NCBI GenBank assembly: GCA_000174895.1
Contig: ACOK01000115.1
Location: 62,001-126,000 of the forward strand
Direction: 5' to 3'
Origin: Ruminococcus flavefaciens FD-1
GTDB lineage: Bacteria; Bacillota; Clostridia; Oscillospirales; Ruminococcaceae
Length of the DNA: 64,000 nt
Shown: in pieces, positions 1-9,781 of the stretch
How the letters are laid out: each line of letters opens with the position of its first letter
Position numbering within the stretch: position 1 is the first letter of the stretch
Notes under the pieces: model-generated
What the model was told of the DNA's origin: nothing
The model's input: only the letters and a program-made list of their open reading frames with translations
Database searches by the model: none
Program-made: the position numbers and the translations under genes

Positions 1-422
1 AAAATATGAGAGTGCGATCTTGTCCTGAACATCATGATGAGATAGTGATCATGGGAAAGAAACGTAATCCTATGAATCATGTATCTGTTTGTATGAAGAG
101 AACAGCCTTAGAAAAGTGCGGAGGATATAAGACACTTCTTCTCTTAGAGGATTATTATTTGTGGCTTCATATGATTGCAGCTGGTTGTAAGCTCGCAAAT
201 ATACATGAATCACTTGTCTATGTTCGCGTAGGAAACGGATTTGATTCTAAAAGAGGTTCTAAAGAGAGAATCACGGGGTGGAAAACACTTCAGGATTTCA
301 TGCTTGAACATGGCATGATTAGTAAGAAAGAGGCTATGATGAATATGTTCTATATCAGAACCTTTGTTAATACTCCTTCTGGTTTAAAGAAAGTATTGTA
401 TGAGAAATTGTTAAGGAAGTAA
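1..422 (+). CDS. Glycosyltransferase family 2, C-terminal part (5' end outside window)
   Basis: The reading frame is open to the left edge, so only about the last 140 residues are present. The visible part has an aromatic stretch with LEDYYLWLHM (about residues 47-56 of the visible frame), which matches the E-D-Y-x-L-W region that follows the acceptor site in AmsE/EpsE-like GT2 enzymes; the nucleotide-binding half is missing. It would add a sugar to a lipid-linked exopolysaccharide unit on the cytoplasmic membrane face. The next gene starts 2 bases after its stop, so it is in the same operon. Family fairly sure, sugar specificity unknown. Confidence 0.7.
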   Translation, partial: NMRVRSCPEHHDEIVIMGKKRNPMNHVSVCMKRTALEKCGGYKTLLLLEDYYLWLHMIAAGCKLANIHESLVYVRVGNGFDSKRGSKERITGWKTLQDFMLEHGMISKKEAMMNMFYIRTFVNTPSGLKKVLYEKLLRK

Positions 423-424
423 AT

Positions 425-1486
425 ATGTCAATAAGTAATATGTTGAAGAATTTTCTACCTTTAGATTTGATGTTTAGGATAAAATATAGAAACCAATATA
501 ATTCTCCTAGAACACTAAAACAAGGTAACAAAAAAAGAATATATTTTGTTGATGCGCCTGATTATGCTAATATTGGTGATCAAGCAATTGCTTTTGCGAT
601 TCGAAGGTTCGCAATGCGATTCTTTCCAGATTATGAATTTGTTGAGATTTTACAGCGTGATCTTGCATCATATTTAGAGTGGCTCAAAAATAACATTAGG
701 GATCAAGACGTTATTTTTCTAACTGGTGGTGGAAATATGGGCAACTATTATCGAATATATGAAGCCACTCGCAGAATAGTTGTTTCTTCTTTCAAAAAAA
801 ACAGAGTTGTTATTTTTCCACAAAGCATAATGTATACAAATGATATATGGGGCAGACTCTCAAAGACGAAATCACAAAAAATATATAATAGCAATCCCAA
901 TTTACTTGTTTTGGCCCGAGAAAGATATTCGTATTTAGAAATGAAAAAAATATATAGAAATGTTATGCTTTGTCCTGATATAGTGCTATCTTTGCTTGGT
1001 TCACTGTCATTTGAAAGTGTTAAACGCGAAGAATGTATTGGTCTATGTCTAAGAGATGATATTGAACAAAAATTATCATTAAAAGATCATTCAATGATAA
1101 AAAGTATATGCAAAGAAAGTTCATCACGGTTAAAGCAAATTACAACTATTTCAGATCAAACTGAAATTACAGCAGCTAATAGGGAGATTATTGTAGTAAA
1201 CAAAATTAAGGAAATCGCCAGCTGTAATGTGTTAGTTACAGATAGACTTCATGCTATGATATTTGCTGCGATATCATCTACGCCATGTGTTATATTCCAA
1301 AATAACAATGCAAAGATTAAGGGAACATTTTCATGGCTAAAAAGTATTAAACAAATGCAACTAATTGAACATACTGATGAATTGAAGAATGCATTAGTTC
1401 AAGTAAGTTCGGCACAATCAGATTTTTCGGAAGTGTTCGATTATTCAGCTATTACAAATATAATCAAAAGGAGCATTCATGGATAA
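425..1486 (+). CDS. Polysaccharide pyruvyl transferase family protein
   Basis: 353 aa. It has the family layout: an N-terminal segment YANIGDQAIAFAIRRF (about residues 47-62), a glycine-rich LTGGGNMGNYY (about 99-109), FPQSI (about 131-135), and near the C-terminus TDRLHAMIFAA (about 275-285), the usual D-R-L-H signature. Family members transfer pyruvate ketals from PEP to sugars of surface polysaccharides; many in such loci are annotated only at family level. It overlaps the following radical SAM gene by 8 bases, so the two are translationally coupled. A second, divergent member lies at 7074-8192. Confidence 0.85.
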   Translation: MSISNMLKNFLPLDLMFRIKYRNQYNSPRTLKQGNKKRIYFVDAPDYANIGDQAIAFAIRRFAMRFFPDYEFVEILQRDLASYLEWLKNNIRDQDVIFLTGGGNMGNYYRIYEATRRIVVSSFKKNRVVIFPQSIMYTNDIWGRLSKTKSQKIYNSNPNLLVLARERYSYLEMKKIYRNVMLCPDIVLSLLGSLSFESVKREECIGLCLRDDIEQKLSLKDHSMIKSICKESSSRLKQITTISDQTEITAANREIIVVNKIKEIASCNVLVTDRLHAMIFAAISSTPCVIFQNNNAKIKGTFSWLKSIKQMQLIEHTDELKNALVQVSSAQSDFSEVFDYSAITNIIKRSIHG

Positions 1487-2576
1487 AATAAAGAAGTTTT
1501 TTGAATGTCTTATACCAGAGACCGTGTGCAATCTTAGATGTGGTTATTGTTATGTGATTCAAAGAAGTCAGAATACAATGAAAGTACCAGAATTAGATTA
1601 TTCACCGGAAATAATCGGAAAAGCATTAACCCAAGAAAGACTGGGAGGCGTTTGTTATTTCAGCATATGTGGTGCTGGAGAAACATTCGTGCCGGATTAT
1701 TTAATAGAAATTGTACATGAATTACTAAAAAATGGTCATTATGTAAATATAACGACAAACGGCACTCTTACAAAGAAAATGAGAAGGTTAGAGACAATTC
1801 CCCAAGAATGGCGTAGTAGATTACAGATTGCATTTTCTTTTCACTATCTTGAGTTGATAAGATTGAATCTAATGGAAACATTTTTTAGTAACATTGAATT
1901 CGTTAAGTCTTTGGGGTGTTCTTATTTGGTTCAATTGAATTTGTATGATGAGTATGTACCTGTACTGGATGAAATCAAGAGTATTTGTATGGAAAAAGTA
2001 GGGGCTCCGCCTCAAATTGTTGCTACTCGAAAGGAAACCTCTCTAACTTCAAAAATAGAGTTGATGACTTCTCATACGGTAGAAGAATATAAAAGCTTTG
2101 CCCAATCGTTTAAGTCGCCTTTGTTTGATTTTACTATGAAAAACTTCAACGTGAGAAGAAGAGAATTTTGTTACGCTGGATCATGGACATATACATTGAA
2201 TCTTAAGACTGGAATATTAAAAAGATGTTATGCCTCGTGTATTCATCAAAACATTTTTGAGAATATAGAAAAGCCAATAATGGATATGGCAGTTGGAAAA
2301 TGTTGCGGTTCACTGTTTTGTTTGAACTCAAGTCATTTTATGTCACTTGGAGTGATACCTTCCATAAAAACTCCATCTTATGTTTCTTTGCGTAATAGAA
2401 AAGATGGACAGTGGTATACTCCTCAAATGGAAGAATTCTTGAGCTCAAAACTAATTGAGAGTAATGCTGAATATAGCACTCTCAAAAAGATAGTAGCTAA
2501 TATTATTAGTGCCGGAGATAAGGTGGCGTATCATAGTTACAGAAAACTTGTGACGCTAAAAAGGAAAAAGAAATGA
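1479..2576 (+). CDS. Radical SAM protein of the exopolysaccharide locus
   Basis: 365 aa. The N-terminus carries the canonical 4Fe-4S motif CNLRCGYCY (C-x3-C-x2-C, about residues 17-25), followed by GAGE and a TTNGT strand typical of the radical SAM barrel. Further cysteines at FCYAGSW, KRCYASC and KCCGSLFC in the C-terminal third could bind an auxiliary cluster, but the spacing is not a textbook SPASM. Such enzymes occur in exopolysaccharide loci with unknown substrates, perhaps a sugar or peptide modification. Start overlaps the previous stop; its stop overlaps the next start (2573). Confidence 0.8.
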   Translation: MDKIKKFFECLIPETVCNLRCGYCYVIQRSQNTMKVPELDYSPEIIGKALTQERLGGVCYFSICGAGETFVPDYLIEIVHELLKNGHYVNITTNGTLTKKMRRLETIPQEWRSRLQIAFSFHYLELIRLNLMETFFSNIEFVKSLGCSYLVQLNLYDEYVPVLDEIKSICMEKVGAPPQIVATRKETSLTSKIELMTSHTVEEYKSFAQSFKSPLFDFTMKNFNVRRREFCYAGSWTYTLNLKTGILKRCYASCIHQNIFENIEKPIMDMAVGKCCGSLFCLNSSHFMSLGVIPSIKTPSYVSLRNRKDGQWYTPQMEEFLSSKLIESNAEYSTLKKIVANIISAGDKVAYHSYRKLVTLKRKKK

Positions 2577-3451
2577 AGATTGCATATTTAATATTGTGTC
2601 ATAAGAATCCTCACCAAGTAGAGAGATTGATTAAACAATTGAATACGGATAATACTGATTTCTATCTACATATTGATAAGAAGGTTCGGGATTTTAAAAT
2701 AACCGCAGGAAATAATGTTTATTATGTTCCTAAAAGCAATCGAATAGATGTCCAATGGGCATCTATGAGTATGATTTATGCGACGATGATGCTTATAAAA
2801 ACTGCATTAAAATCTCAAAAAGAATATGACTTTTATTTTTTGCTTTCGGGTCAAGACTTTCCAATAAAAAGTAATAAGTATATAAGCGATTTCCTTGAAA
2901 ATAATAAGGGATCGGATTTCATACAAATACTACCTCATTCAGATCCGATGTATATAAGATATAGCAAGCGTAATGCTATTTATTATCCAGATTGGATGTT
3001 TTCGCAAAACACATATGTAAGGATACTACGCAAGCTGTACATATATGTTACTGGTGGATATAAGCATACTTTTAAGTTGTTTCGCAGAAAGCAGAAAAAT
3101 AGCATTGTATATGAATACGGAAGTCAATGGTGGGGATTAAGAAAAGAAAGTTTATTGTGGATTTATGATTTTTTAAAGAAAAAGGAAAATTTAACAAGAC
3201 TGTTTGGTAATTCTTTAACGCCAGATGAATGCGTTTTTCAAACAGCATATATGTTGTCACCGTATAAAACTAAGCACCAGGATAAAGTAGTGTTTTTGGA
3301 TTGGGCGGCAAATATGAATAATCCCAGAATATTAACTAGGGATGATCTAAAATTGCTGATTACTGATAAAGGTAATCTGTTCGCTAGAAAATTTGATGAG
3401 AGTGTAGATTCAACGATTTTAGATTGGTTAGAGAAAAGAATAAACTCATAA
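2573..3451 (+). CDS. Core-2/I-branching-type beta-1,6-N-acetylglucosaminyltransferase (GT14)
   Basis: 292 aa. Opening MKIAYLILCHKNPHQVERL, the DFYLHIDKK strand (about residues 29-37), the YFLLSGQDFPIKS motif (about 88-100) and GSQWWGLRK (about 184-192) are hallmarks of the bacterial GT14 family (Pfam Branch). Members use a nucleotide sugar, usually UDP-GlcNAc or UDP-xylose, to branch a polysaccharide. Start codon overlaps the upstream stop by four bases (ATGA). Donor and acceptor cannot be read from sequence. Confidence 0.85.
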   Translation: MKIAYLILCHKNPHQVERLIKQLNTDNTDFYLHIDKKVRDFKITAGNNVYYVPKSNRIDVQWASMSMIYATMMLIKTALKSQKEYDFYFLLSGQDFPIKSNKYISDFLENNKGSDFIQILPHSDPMYIRYSKRNAIYYPDWMFSQNTYVRILRKLYIYVTGGYKHTFKLFRRKQKNSIVYEYGSQWWGLRKESLLWIYDFLKKKENLTRLFGNSLTPDECVFQTAYMLSPYKTKHQDKVVFLDWAANMNNPRILTRDDLKLLITDKGNLFARKFDESVDSTILDWLEKRINS

Positions 3452-3520
3452 AAATTCTAAGCATACTCAGAAAAATCAGGATAGATAAATGATTTACTCA
3501 AGTTTTGTGGGGGAAATATA

Positions 3521-4600
3521 ATGAAGAAAATTGCTTTTGTTATTAATAGGATTGAAATTGGTGGCCCTAGTAATGTTATTAGAAATATTATACATAATCT
3601 AACACCGCATAGATTTAAAATATACCTTATAACATTGATGAACAATGCTGATGATAAAGAAGTAGTAAAGCAATTAGAAAACTATGGGGTGAGTTATATA
3701 AATTTAGCTTACAAAAGTAATATTGATTGTTTTAACAATGGTAAAAAATTTGAGCAAACTGTTGCCTCTTTGAATATTGATATAATTCATTCACATGGAT
3801 TTGTTCCTGATTATTTAGCTTCAAAGTGCAAAGGGATAATCAAAATATCTACATTGCATTGTAGACTTTTTGAGGATTATCCAGAAGTTTACGGAAAGGT
3901 AAAGGGATTTATTTTTGCCCATTTTCATTTGAATTGTTTAAAGCGATTCACTGAAGTTGTGTGTTGCTCAAAGGCTGTTAAAGTTCATGTGGAAAAATAC
4001 CTTGAAAGCTGTTCTTTCATTGAGAACGGTATTGAGCCAAATAATAATATTGAAGTGATTGCGCGTAGTTCGCTTGGAATTCCCGATGATGGTGTAGTAT
4101 TTATATATACTGGACAATTACGTAAACGTAAAAACGTAGTATGGCTAATTGAAAACTTTGTAAAATATCATAAGCGTAATGAATATCTTTTGATCCTTGG
4201 AAAAGGTTCTTTATTGAATGAGTGTCAAAAGGTTGCTGATGAAAACACACTTATTCTTGGATTCAAAAAAAATGTAACGGCATATCTTAATATGTCTGAT
4301 ATTTTTATCTCTGCATCAATGTCTGAAGGCTTTTCTATTTCAGTACTCGAAGCCTTATCTAGAGGGTTAGGGCTTCTGCTATCAGACATTCCTTCACATA
4401 CGGAAATCTTTGAAATCGATTCTGATTATTATATTGGAGAGGTATTTAACGATAATACATTCAAATCAAAACTTCAAACAATTAGAGATAATTATGATAA
4501 AATATCTAAAGAATCTATTTCTGATTTCATGAAGATGTATCTATCCGCAAAATCAATGACACTTCTTTATGAAAAAGTGTATGAAAAAGGACGATGCTGA
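3521..4600 (+). CDS. Glycosyltransferase family 4
   Basis: 359 aa GT-B fold enzyme. N-terminal half begins with RIEIGGPSNVIRNII, the glycine-rich acceptor side; C-terminal half has GQLRKRKNVVWLIE (about residues 195-208) and SMSEGFSISVLEALSRG (about 266-282), the E-x7-E motif that binds the nucleotide diphosphate. Lies 69 bp after the GT14 gene with a GGGGGAAATATA ribosome site, and overlaps EpsG by 7 bases. Expected cytoplasmic, transferring a sugar during repeat-unit assembly. Confidence 0.9.
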   Translation: MKKIAFVINRIEIGGPSNVIRNIIHNLTPHRFKIYLITLMNNADDKEVVKQLENYGVSYINLAYKSNIDCFNNGKKFEQTVASLNIDIIHSHGFVPDYLASKCKGIIKISTLHCRLFEDYPEVYGKVKGFIFAHFHLNCLKRFTEVVCCSKAVKVHVEKYLESCSFIENGIEPNNNIEVIARSSLGIPDDGVVFIYTGQLRKRKNVVWLIENFVKYHKRNEYLLILGKGSLLNECQKVADENTLILGFKKNVTAYLNMSDIFISASMSEGFSISVLEALSRGLGLLLSDIPSHTEIFEIDSDYYIGEVFNDNTFKSKLQTIRDNYDKISKESISDFMKMYLSAKSMTLLYEKVYEKGRC

Positions 4601-5676
4601 ATATGGTTACATATACTTTAGGCTGTATTTTATCTTCATTCTTAGTAGGTATATTTAAGAAAAAATATGAAAACGATAAAAAAAGTATTGCTGAACATAA
4701 TTATTTAGTTTTATATGCATTTTTTGCTGGATTGCCCTTAACAATTATTTCCGCTATTCGATACGATGTTGGGAAAGACTATCTTATGTATAAGTTGCGA
4801 TTCAGTCAAATTGCAGCTGGAAGTGAAATTAAAGATTTTGAAGTGTTATTTTCATTGCTAAATAAGGCTATTTCTAAATTGGGTGGAGATTATACTTGGC
4901 TTTTTGCAATAACATCTATCATATTTGTTACTCTTGTTATGGCGACTATTATAAGAGATTCATCTTTGCCCGAGTTAAGTGCGTATCTATTAGTTACTAC
5001 AACATACTATTTTTCTGCTATGAATGGAATACGTCAAATGATTGGATGCTCAATAGTATTGTTTTCCATACATTTCATCGAGTCTCGAAAGCTAATACCA
5101 TTTTCTATATGTATTATTATTGCAGCGGGTTTTCATCATATTTGTCTTTTATTCTTTATAGCATATTTTATATATGATTATTCATTTTCCAGAAAATTTG
5201 TTGTATTCTCCACATTATTAATTGGATTGTTATCTCCAATTATCTCAAAGTTAATAAACTATATCACATCTTTTACGAAGTATTACTGGTATTGGAATTC
5301 AACTTATGCTGAATCTAAAAGTGGTGGTTATATTACATTTAGCATAGGTGCTCTTATTTTAGTTTTTGCTTTGCTCTGTTTTAGTGAAGAAGATAAACAT
5401 TTTCAGTTTTTCTTAAAAATGCAGACAATTTCAGTTTGGCTCTCTTTTTTTGTTGATAAAGTTCCAATGATCCAACGTGTAAAATGGGTTTTTGGTCTAT
5501 CAGTTATTATACTTATACCACTTATATTAAAAAATCTTAAAGATGGTAAGACCAGAAGTATGGCGACAATATCAATTTATACATTATATTATGTTTACTT
5601 TTATTACAGCGTTGGAATAAACAATTCTAATTCTGTAATACCTTATCAAACTATTTTTTCAAATGGAGTCAGGTGA
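4594..5676 (+). CDS. EpsG family protein, probable exopolysaccharide polymerase
   Basis: 360 aa, mostly hydrophobic with around nine or ten predicted membrane-spanning stretches. The segment SAIRYDVGKDYLMYKLRF (about residues 53-70) matches the first periplasmic/extracellular loop of EpsG (R-x-x-x-G-x-D-Y). In Wzy-dependent systems such proteins polymerise lipid-linked repeat units outside the membrane. Start ATG lies inside the last codons of the upstream GT4 gene. The absence of another Wzy candidate in the locus supports the polymerase role by inference. Confidence 0.8.
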   Translation: MLNMVTYTLGCILSSFLVGIFKKKYENDKKSIAEHNYLVLYAFFAGLPLTIISAIRYDVGKDYLMYKLRFSQIAAGSEIKDFEVLFSLLNKAISKLGGDYTWLFAITSIIFVTLVMATIIRDSSLPELSAYLLVTTTYYFSAMNGIRQMIGCSIVLFSIHFIESRKLIPFSICIIIAAGFHHICLLFFIAYFIYDYSFSRKFVVFSTLLIGLLSPIISKLINYITSFTKYYWYWNSTYAESKSGGYITFSIGALILVFALLCFSEEDKHFQFFLKMQTISVWLSFFVDKVPMIQRVKWVFGLSVIILIPLILKNLKDGKTRSMATISIYTLYYVYFYYSVGINNSNSVIPYQTIFSNGVR

Positions 5677-5780
5677 TTATTTCTAACTCTATATTGCTCG
5701 GAAAATATAATTATGTTATGTTGAAAGACTATGTGTAACAATATAAAACTTGTAAGTAAAGCGGTGTGGCTCTATAGTTT

Positions 5781-5919
5781 GCCGCCACCCTTGACAGAAC
5801 CTGAAAGAAATGCTTTGTGGTCGGTGTCGACAGTGACGAACTCAAGAACAGCTCAGTTGAATCACCGTCAGGCTTTTCATTGTAGCATTTCTTTCGAAAC
5901 CTATCAAGGGCAAGCCGCC
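5781..5919. repeat. Imperfect inverted repeat in the EpsG-GT2 gap (MITE-like remnant)
   Basis: A left arm at 5781-5813 and a right arm at 5885-5919 are imperfect reverse complements, sharing GCATTTCTTTC at the inner side and TCAAGGG...GCCGCC at the outer side, with about 71 bases between. The whole 5677-6097 gap has no credible gene: the short frames across it have no family resemblance. Most likely a decayed non-autonomous insertion or intergenic repeat splitting the operon. Confidence 0.5.
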
Positions 5920-6097
5920 TTCGGCGATGGCTGGGATTACCTCTGATTCGGAATCTAAGAACAGCTCACAGCTCATCATATTTAATGCTTTCCGTATTGC
6001 GTTTTGCTGCTTTCCTGACCGTGAAATAATCAGCCTTCTGACAGCACTATGCTTTTCTAAGCTTGAAAAAATAAAATAATTAAGGAGATTTTGGAGT

Positions 6098-7063
6098 ATG
6101 TACAATTTAACTGTTATTGTTCCAATCTATAATGTAGAGAAGTATTTGGAAAAGTGTGTGTTATCCTTGATTTCTCAAACTTATAGTCAAATGTGTATTA
6201 TTTTAGTGAATGATGGCTCTACAGATAATAGTGGGAAAATTGCGGATAAATTCGCTGAAAATTATGATAACATTACTGTAATTCATAAGACTAATGGTGG
6301 CCTTTCTGATGCTAGAAATGTTGGCATAGAAAGCACAAATACTGAGTATATTGCTTTTGTGGATTCTGATGACTATGTTGAGAGCAATATGTATGAAGTG
6401 CTTCTCTCAAAATTCTCTGATGAACAGATCGACATTTCAATTGGTACTGTTTTATATGAAAACGAACAGGGGGAAGGATATTGCCCTTATAAAACTGGAA
6501 TCAGTGCAATATGGAATAATGAAGAGGCTATGAAATATTTACTTTGTTATAGTAAATTCAATATGAGTTTTTGTGATAAAGTTTTTAAAACCAAATTATT
6601 TCGAACTCCAGCATATGGAGAGGATAAATTATTATTTCCATATGGAAAGAAGTGTGAGGATCAATTTTTGATGTGCAGAGTTCTTGCACGAGCTAGTCGA
6701 GTGGCTTATAATTCGATTCCATTATATCATTACGTTCAACGATTTGGTAGCATATCAAGAAATACTAATATAAATCTTGCGCCTCTTGAAGCAGTTGAAA
6801 GCCAATTGGAATTCTATAAAAAATGGTTTCCAAGTATTTCATACACAGCTGAAACAGCTTACTTATATACTTATATGAGTATCTGTAGCGCGTACTATAA
6901 ACACTCATTGGATTGCCCAAAGGAAATATCAAATAAAGCAAAGAGTGCGGCATCCGTATATTTAAAGAGTGTTTTTCAATTTAAGGAGTTGCCGTTAAAA
7001 AAGAAATTTCAAGCTATAGTTTTTAGATATTTTAATAGGCTGTATTACGTTTTAATTAAGTGA
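6098..7063 (+). CDS. Glycosyltransferase family 2
   Basis: 321 aa, complete GT-A domain: VIVPIYNVEKYLEKCVLSL at the start, VNDGSTDNSG (about residues 36-45) for nucleotide binding, NGGLSDARNVG (about 68-78) and the metal-binding D-x-D as FVDSDDYV (about 88-95). The ED pair in KKCEDQFLM is the likely catalytic-base region. Preceded by a good AAGGAGA site. Typical repeat-unit sugar transferase of capsule loci; ends 10 bases before the next pyruvyl-transferase-type gene. Confidence 0.9.
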   Translation: MYNLTVIVPIYNVEKYLEKCVLSLISQTYSQMCIILVNDGSTDNSGKIADKFAENYDNITVIHKTNGGLSDARNVGIESTNTEYIAFVDSDDYVESNMYEVLLSKFSDEQIDISIGTVLYENEQGEGYCPYKTGISAIWNNEEAMKYLLCYSKFNMSFCDKVFKTKLFRTPAYGEDKLLFPYGKKCEDQFLMCRVLARASRVAYNSIPLYHYVQRFGSISRNTNINLAPLEAVESQLEFYKKWFPSISYTAETAYLYTYMSICSAYYKHSLDCPKEISNKAKSAASVYLKSVFQFKELPLKKKFQAIVFRYFNRLYYVLIK

Positions 7064-7073
7064 AGGTGCATTT

Positions 7074-8192
7074 ATGAAAATTAGTGTAATAACTTTGCAT
7101 ACTGTAAATAATTATGGATCTATTTTGCAAACGTATGCAACAAATGTTCTGTTAAAGAGAATGGGATATGATGTCGAGTTTGTTGATTATTGGAGGAAAA
7201 GCAATACATTAGATTCAAGAATCGAAAATGTACTTGAGCATTCAGCACTAAATACAATCAAGTTTCTTTGGAGTCGTAATCGATATATAAAGCGAATGAT
7301 TAGCTTACCAATAGTTATTCTAAGTAAAAAACGTACACACTCAACGCAATCATTTCTTCGGAAACATGTATTATTTACTCATCCGTATTATTCTTTTAAA
7401 GAACTAATTGACGATCCGCCTAAAGCTGATATTTATCTAACCGGAAGTGATCAAGTATGGAATAGTACATGGAATGAAGGGATTGAAAAACCTTATTTTC
7501 TTGAATACGCACCGATTGGTAGGAGAAGAATTGCTTTTTCAGCTAGTATAGGAAAGGAAAAACTAGATGATGAAGAACGGATAGAAATGAGAAAACTTCT
7601 ATCAAAGTATGATTCAATATCTATGAGGGAAACAAGTGGAGTTGAAATACTTCGAGATCTTGGTATTGAAGCGAGTTTAGTTTTAGATCCTACATTGATG
7701 CTTACTCGAAAAGAGTGGATCAAGTTGGCTATTCCTATAAAGTATACAAAACCCTATATAGTAGTATACCAATTGAATGTTAACAGGAAGATGGATCAAT
7801 ATATTCAGAAAATAGCGAAGGCAAAAGGTTGGGATATTGTTAGGCTAAGTTACGGACGAGCAGATAAACATAAGGGTGGAAAATGGGTCTTGATGCCTAA
7901 AGTAGAAGTTTTTCTTGGGTATATATTAAAATCAGAGTGTATTATTACTGATTCTTTTCACATGACTTCATTTGCGCTTAACTTAAATAAAAGATTTATT
8001 GTTATACCTCCAAATCGATTTAGCACAAGAATCGACTCGATCTTAAATCTAACAAATACAAAACAATGTTTAGTACATAGTTATGACGATATAAGTATTG
8101 CTGATGTTGAAATTGACTTTGAAAATGTTAATAGGATACTAAATGATCAGAGGGCGGTTTCATCAAAATGGTTAGAAGATGCCTTATCCTAA
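7074..8192 (+). CDS. Polysaccharide pyruvyl transferase family protein (second copy)
   Basis: 372 aa. Shows NNYGSILQTYA (about residues 12-22), YLTGSDQVWNSTWN (about 121-134) and ITDSFHMTSFALN (about 297-309), the three signatures of the WcaK/CsaB-like family. It is only distantly related to the copy at 425-1486 and belongs to the S-D-Q-V-W subgroup. Probably modifies one sugar of the exported polysaccharide with a pyruvate ketal or a related group; substrate unknown. The following 256 bases up to the flippase hold no gene. Confidence 0.85.
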   Translation: MKISVITLHTVNNYGSILQTYATNVLLKRMGYDVEFVDYWRKSNTLDSRIENVLEHSALNTIKFLWSRNRYIKRMISLPIVILSKKRTHSTQSFLRKHVLFTHPYYSFKELIDDPPKADIYLTGSDQVWNSTWNEGIEKPYFLEYAPIGRRRIAFSASIGKEKLDDEERIEMRKLLSKYDSISMRETSGVEILRDLGIEASLVLDPTLMLTRKEWIKLAIPIKYTKPYIVVYQLNVNRKMDQYIQKIAKAKGWDIVRLSYGRADKHKGGKWVLMPKVEVFLGYILKSECIITDSFHMTSFALNLNKRFIVIPPNRFSTRIDSILNLTNTKQCLVHSYDDISIADVEIDFENVNRILNDQRAVSSKWLEDALS

Positions 8193-8448
8193 TGCATTAA
8201 CACAGTGATACTTACTGTCGCCTGTTTCTAAAGATAATGAAAAATGTATCAAATTATGTAAGGAGTATGTCGTTTTAAAATAAAGTCTTTACTTTTATAA
8301 TAATTGACAGCATACTTTTTTCTTATGGTGCCCTGAAAACTTCCTGTTGTTATATTCTGCAATGTTTTTTTGTGAGGCTTGCTTGCAGAATCTGAGAATT
8401 TGTAGTTCTATATAGGCGTCATTATTTTACGTTAGGAGGTTAAAAAGC

Positions 8449-9766
8449 ATGGAGGGAAAAAGAGTTGCGAAAAATGCCATATGGATAATAGGGTGTAAAA
8501 TTGTACAGTCAATACTTGCTCTAATTATTACAATGTTAACCGCGCGTTATTTAGGACCATCTAATTTCGGTCTTTTAAATTATGCGGCTTCTGTTGTTGC
8601 TTTTGCTACTCCTATTATGCAATTAGGTTTAACATCAACTCTTGTACAAGAACTGATAAATAATAAAGAGGAAGAAGGAAAAATACTAGGTTCTGCCTTA
8701 GTACTCAACTTAGCTTGTAGTGCGTTGTGCATAATTGGCATTTTTTCATTTACTTTGATTGCGAATGCAAACGAAAAAGATACTATACTTATTTGCTTGA
8801 TTTATAGTATTCAGCTTTTTGCCCAAGCAACAGAAAATATATTATATTGGTTTCAATCAAAATTGTTATCTAAGTATCAATCAGTAGTTTCTATTGTTGC
8901 ATATATAATTGTATCTATATACAAGGTTGTCTTACTTGTAAATCATATGAGTGTGCATTGGTTTGCTTTATCGAACTCTCTAGACTATTTTCTTATTGCA
9001 ATTTCATTATATGTTATATATAAAAAACTTGGTGGCCAAACATACAATTTTTCAAGTATTACTGCTAAGCGAATGATTTCAACAAGTAAATATTATATAA
9101 TTGCTAATTTAATGGTTGTTGTTTTTGCACAAACTGATAAGATAATGATAAAAATGATGATCGATGATACAGCCAATGGCTATTATTCATCAGGCGTTGC
9201 TTGCGCTGCATTAACATCATTTGTTTTTACTGCAATTATTGATTCTATGCGCCCTTCGATTTTTGATGCCAAAAATAAAAGTGAATTGTCATTTGAAGTA
9301 AATATGAAACGATTATATGCTATCATTTTTTGGTTAACATTGCTTCAAAGCATAGTATTTACTTTACTAGCAAAACCTATCATTTATGTTTTGTATGGCA
9401 GTAAGTTATTATCCTGCTTCAAATGTTTTGAAGTTAATAATATGGTACACTACCTTCTCTTACTTTGGGTCAGTTCGAAATATATGGTTGCTTGCAGTAG
9501 GAAAACAAAAATACTTATGGAAAATTAATCTTTGTGGTGCGGTTGCTAATGTGGTGTTGAATGCCTTGCTGATTCCATATTATGGAATTATGGGTGCAGC
9601 ATTTGCTTCGCTTGTTACTCAGTTTTTCACTAACGTTTTAATTGGCTTTATTTTTAAACCTCTTTTTGATAATAACCGATTAATGTTGGAGAGTTTTAAT
9701 CCAAAGTTTATGTCAGAAACTGTTTCAATGCTATTTAATATAATAAAAGAGAAAATAAGAAGATAA
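8449..9766 (+). pseudogene. Wzx-type oligosaccharide flippase, frameshifted
   Basis: MATE/Wzx-like protein starting MEGKRVAKNAIWIIGCKIVQ with AGGAGGT just upstream. It reads normally for about 318 residues to YVLYGSK, then the homologous continuation (YYPASNVLKLIIWYT, later PYYGIMGAAFASLVTQ) is in the +1 frame. Skipping one T at about 9406 restores a single protein of about 438 residues, a normal length. As written the first frame ends at 9528 after missing the last helices. Flippases move undecaprenyl-linked units across the membrane, so a real lesion would block export unless another flippase serves. A sequencing error in the TTATTATCC stretch is the main alternative. Confidence 0.8.
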
Positions 9767-9781
9767 TATTGAGGTGCTTAT

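Noticed and set aside
5731..6105. Short opposing frames in the EpsG-GT2 gap as genes
   Set aside because: No ribosome sites, no family resemblance, and they run across an inverted-repeat remnant.
9386..9528. Programmed frameshift in the flippase
   Set aside because: No slippery heptamer or downstream stem-loop is evident; flippases are not known to use frameshifting.
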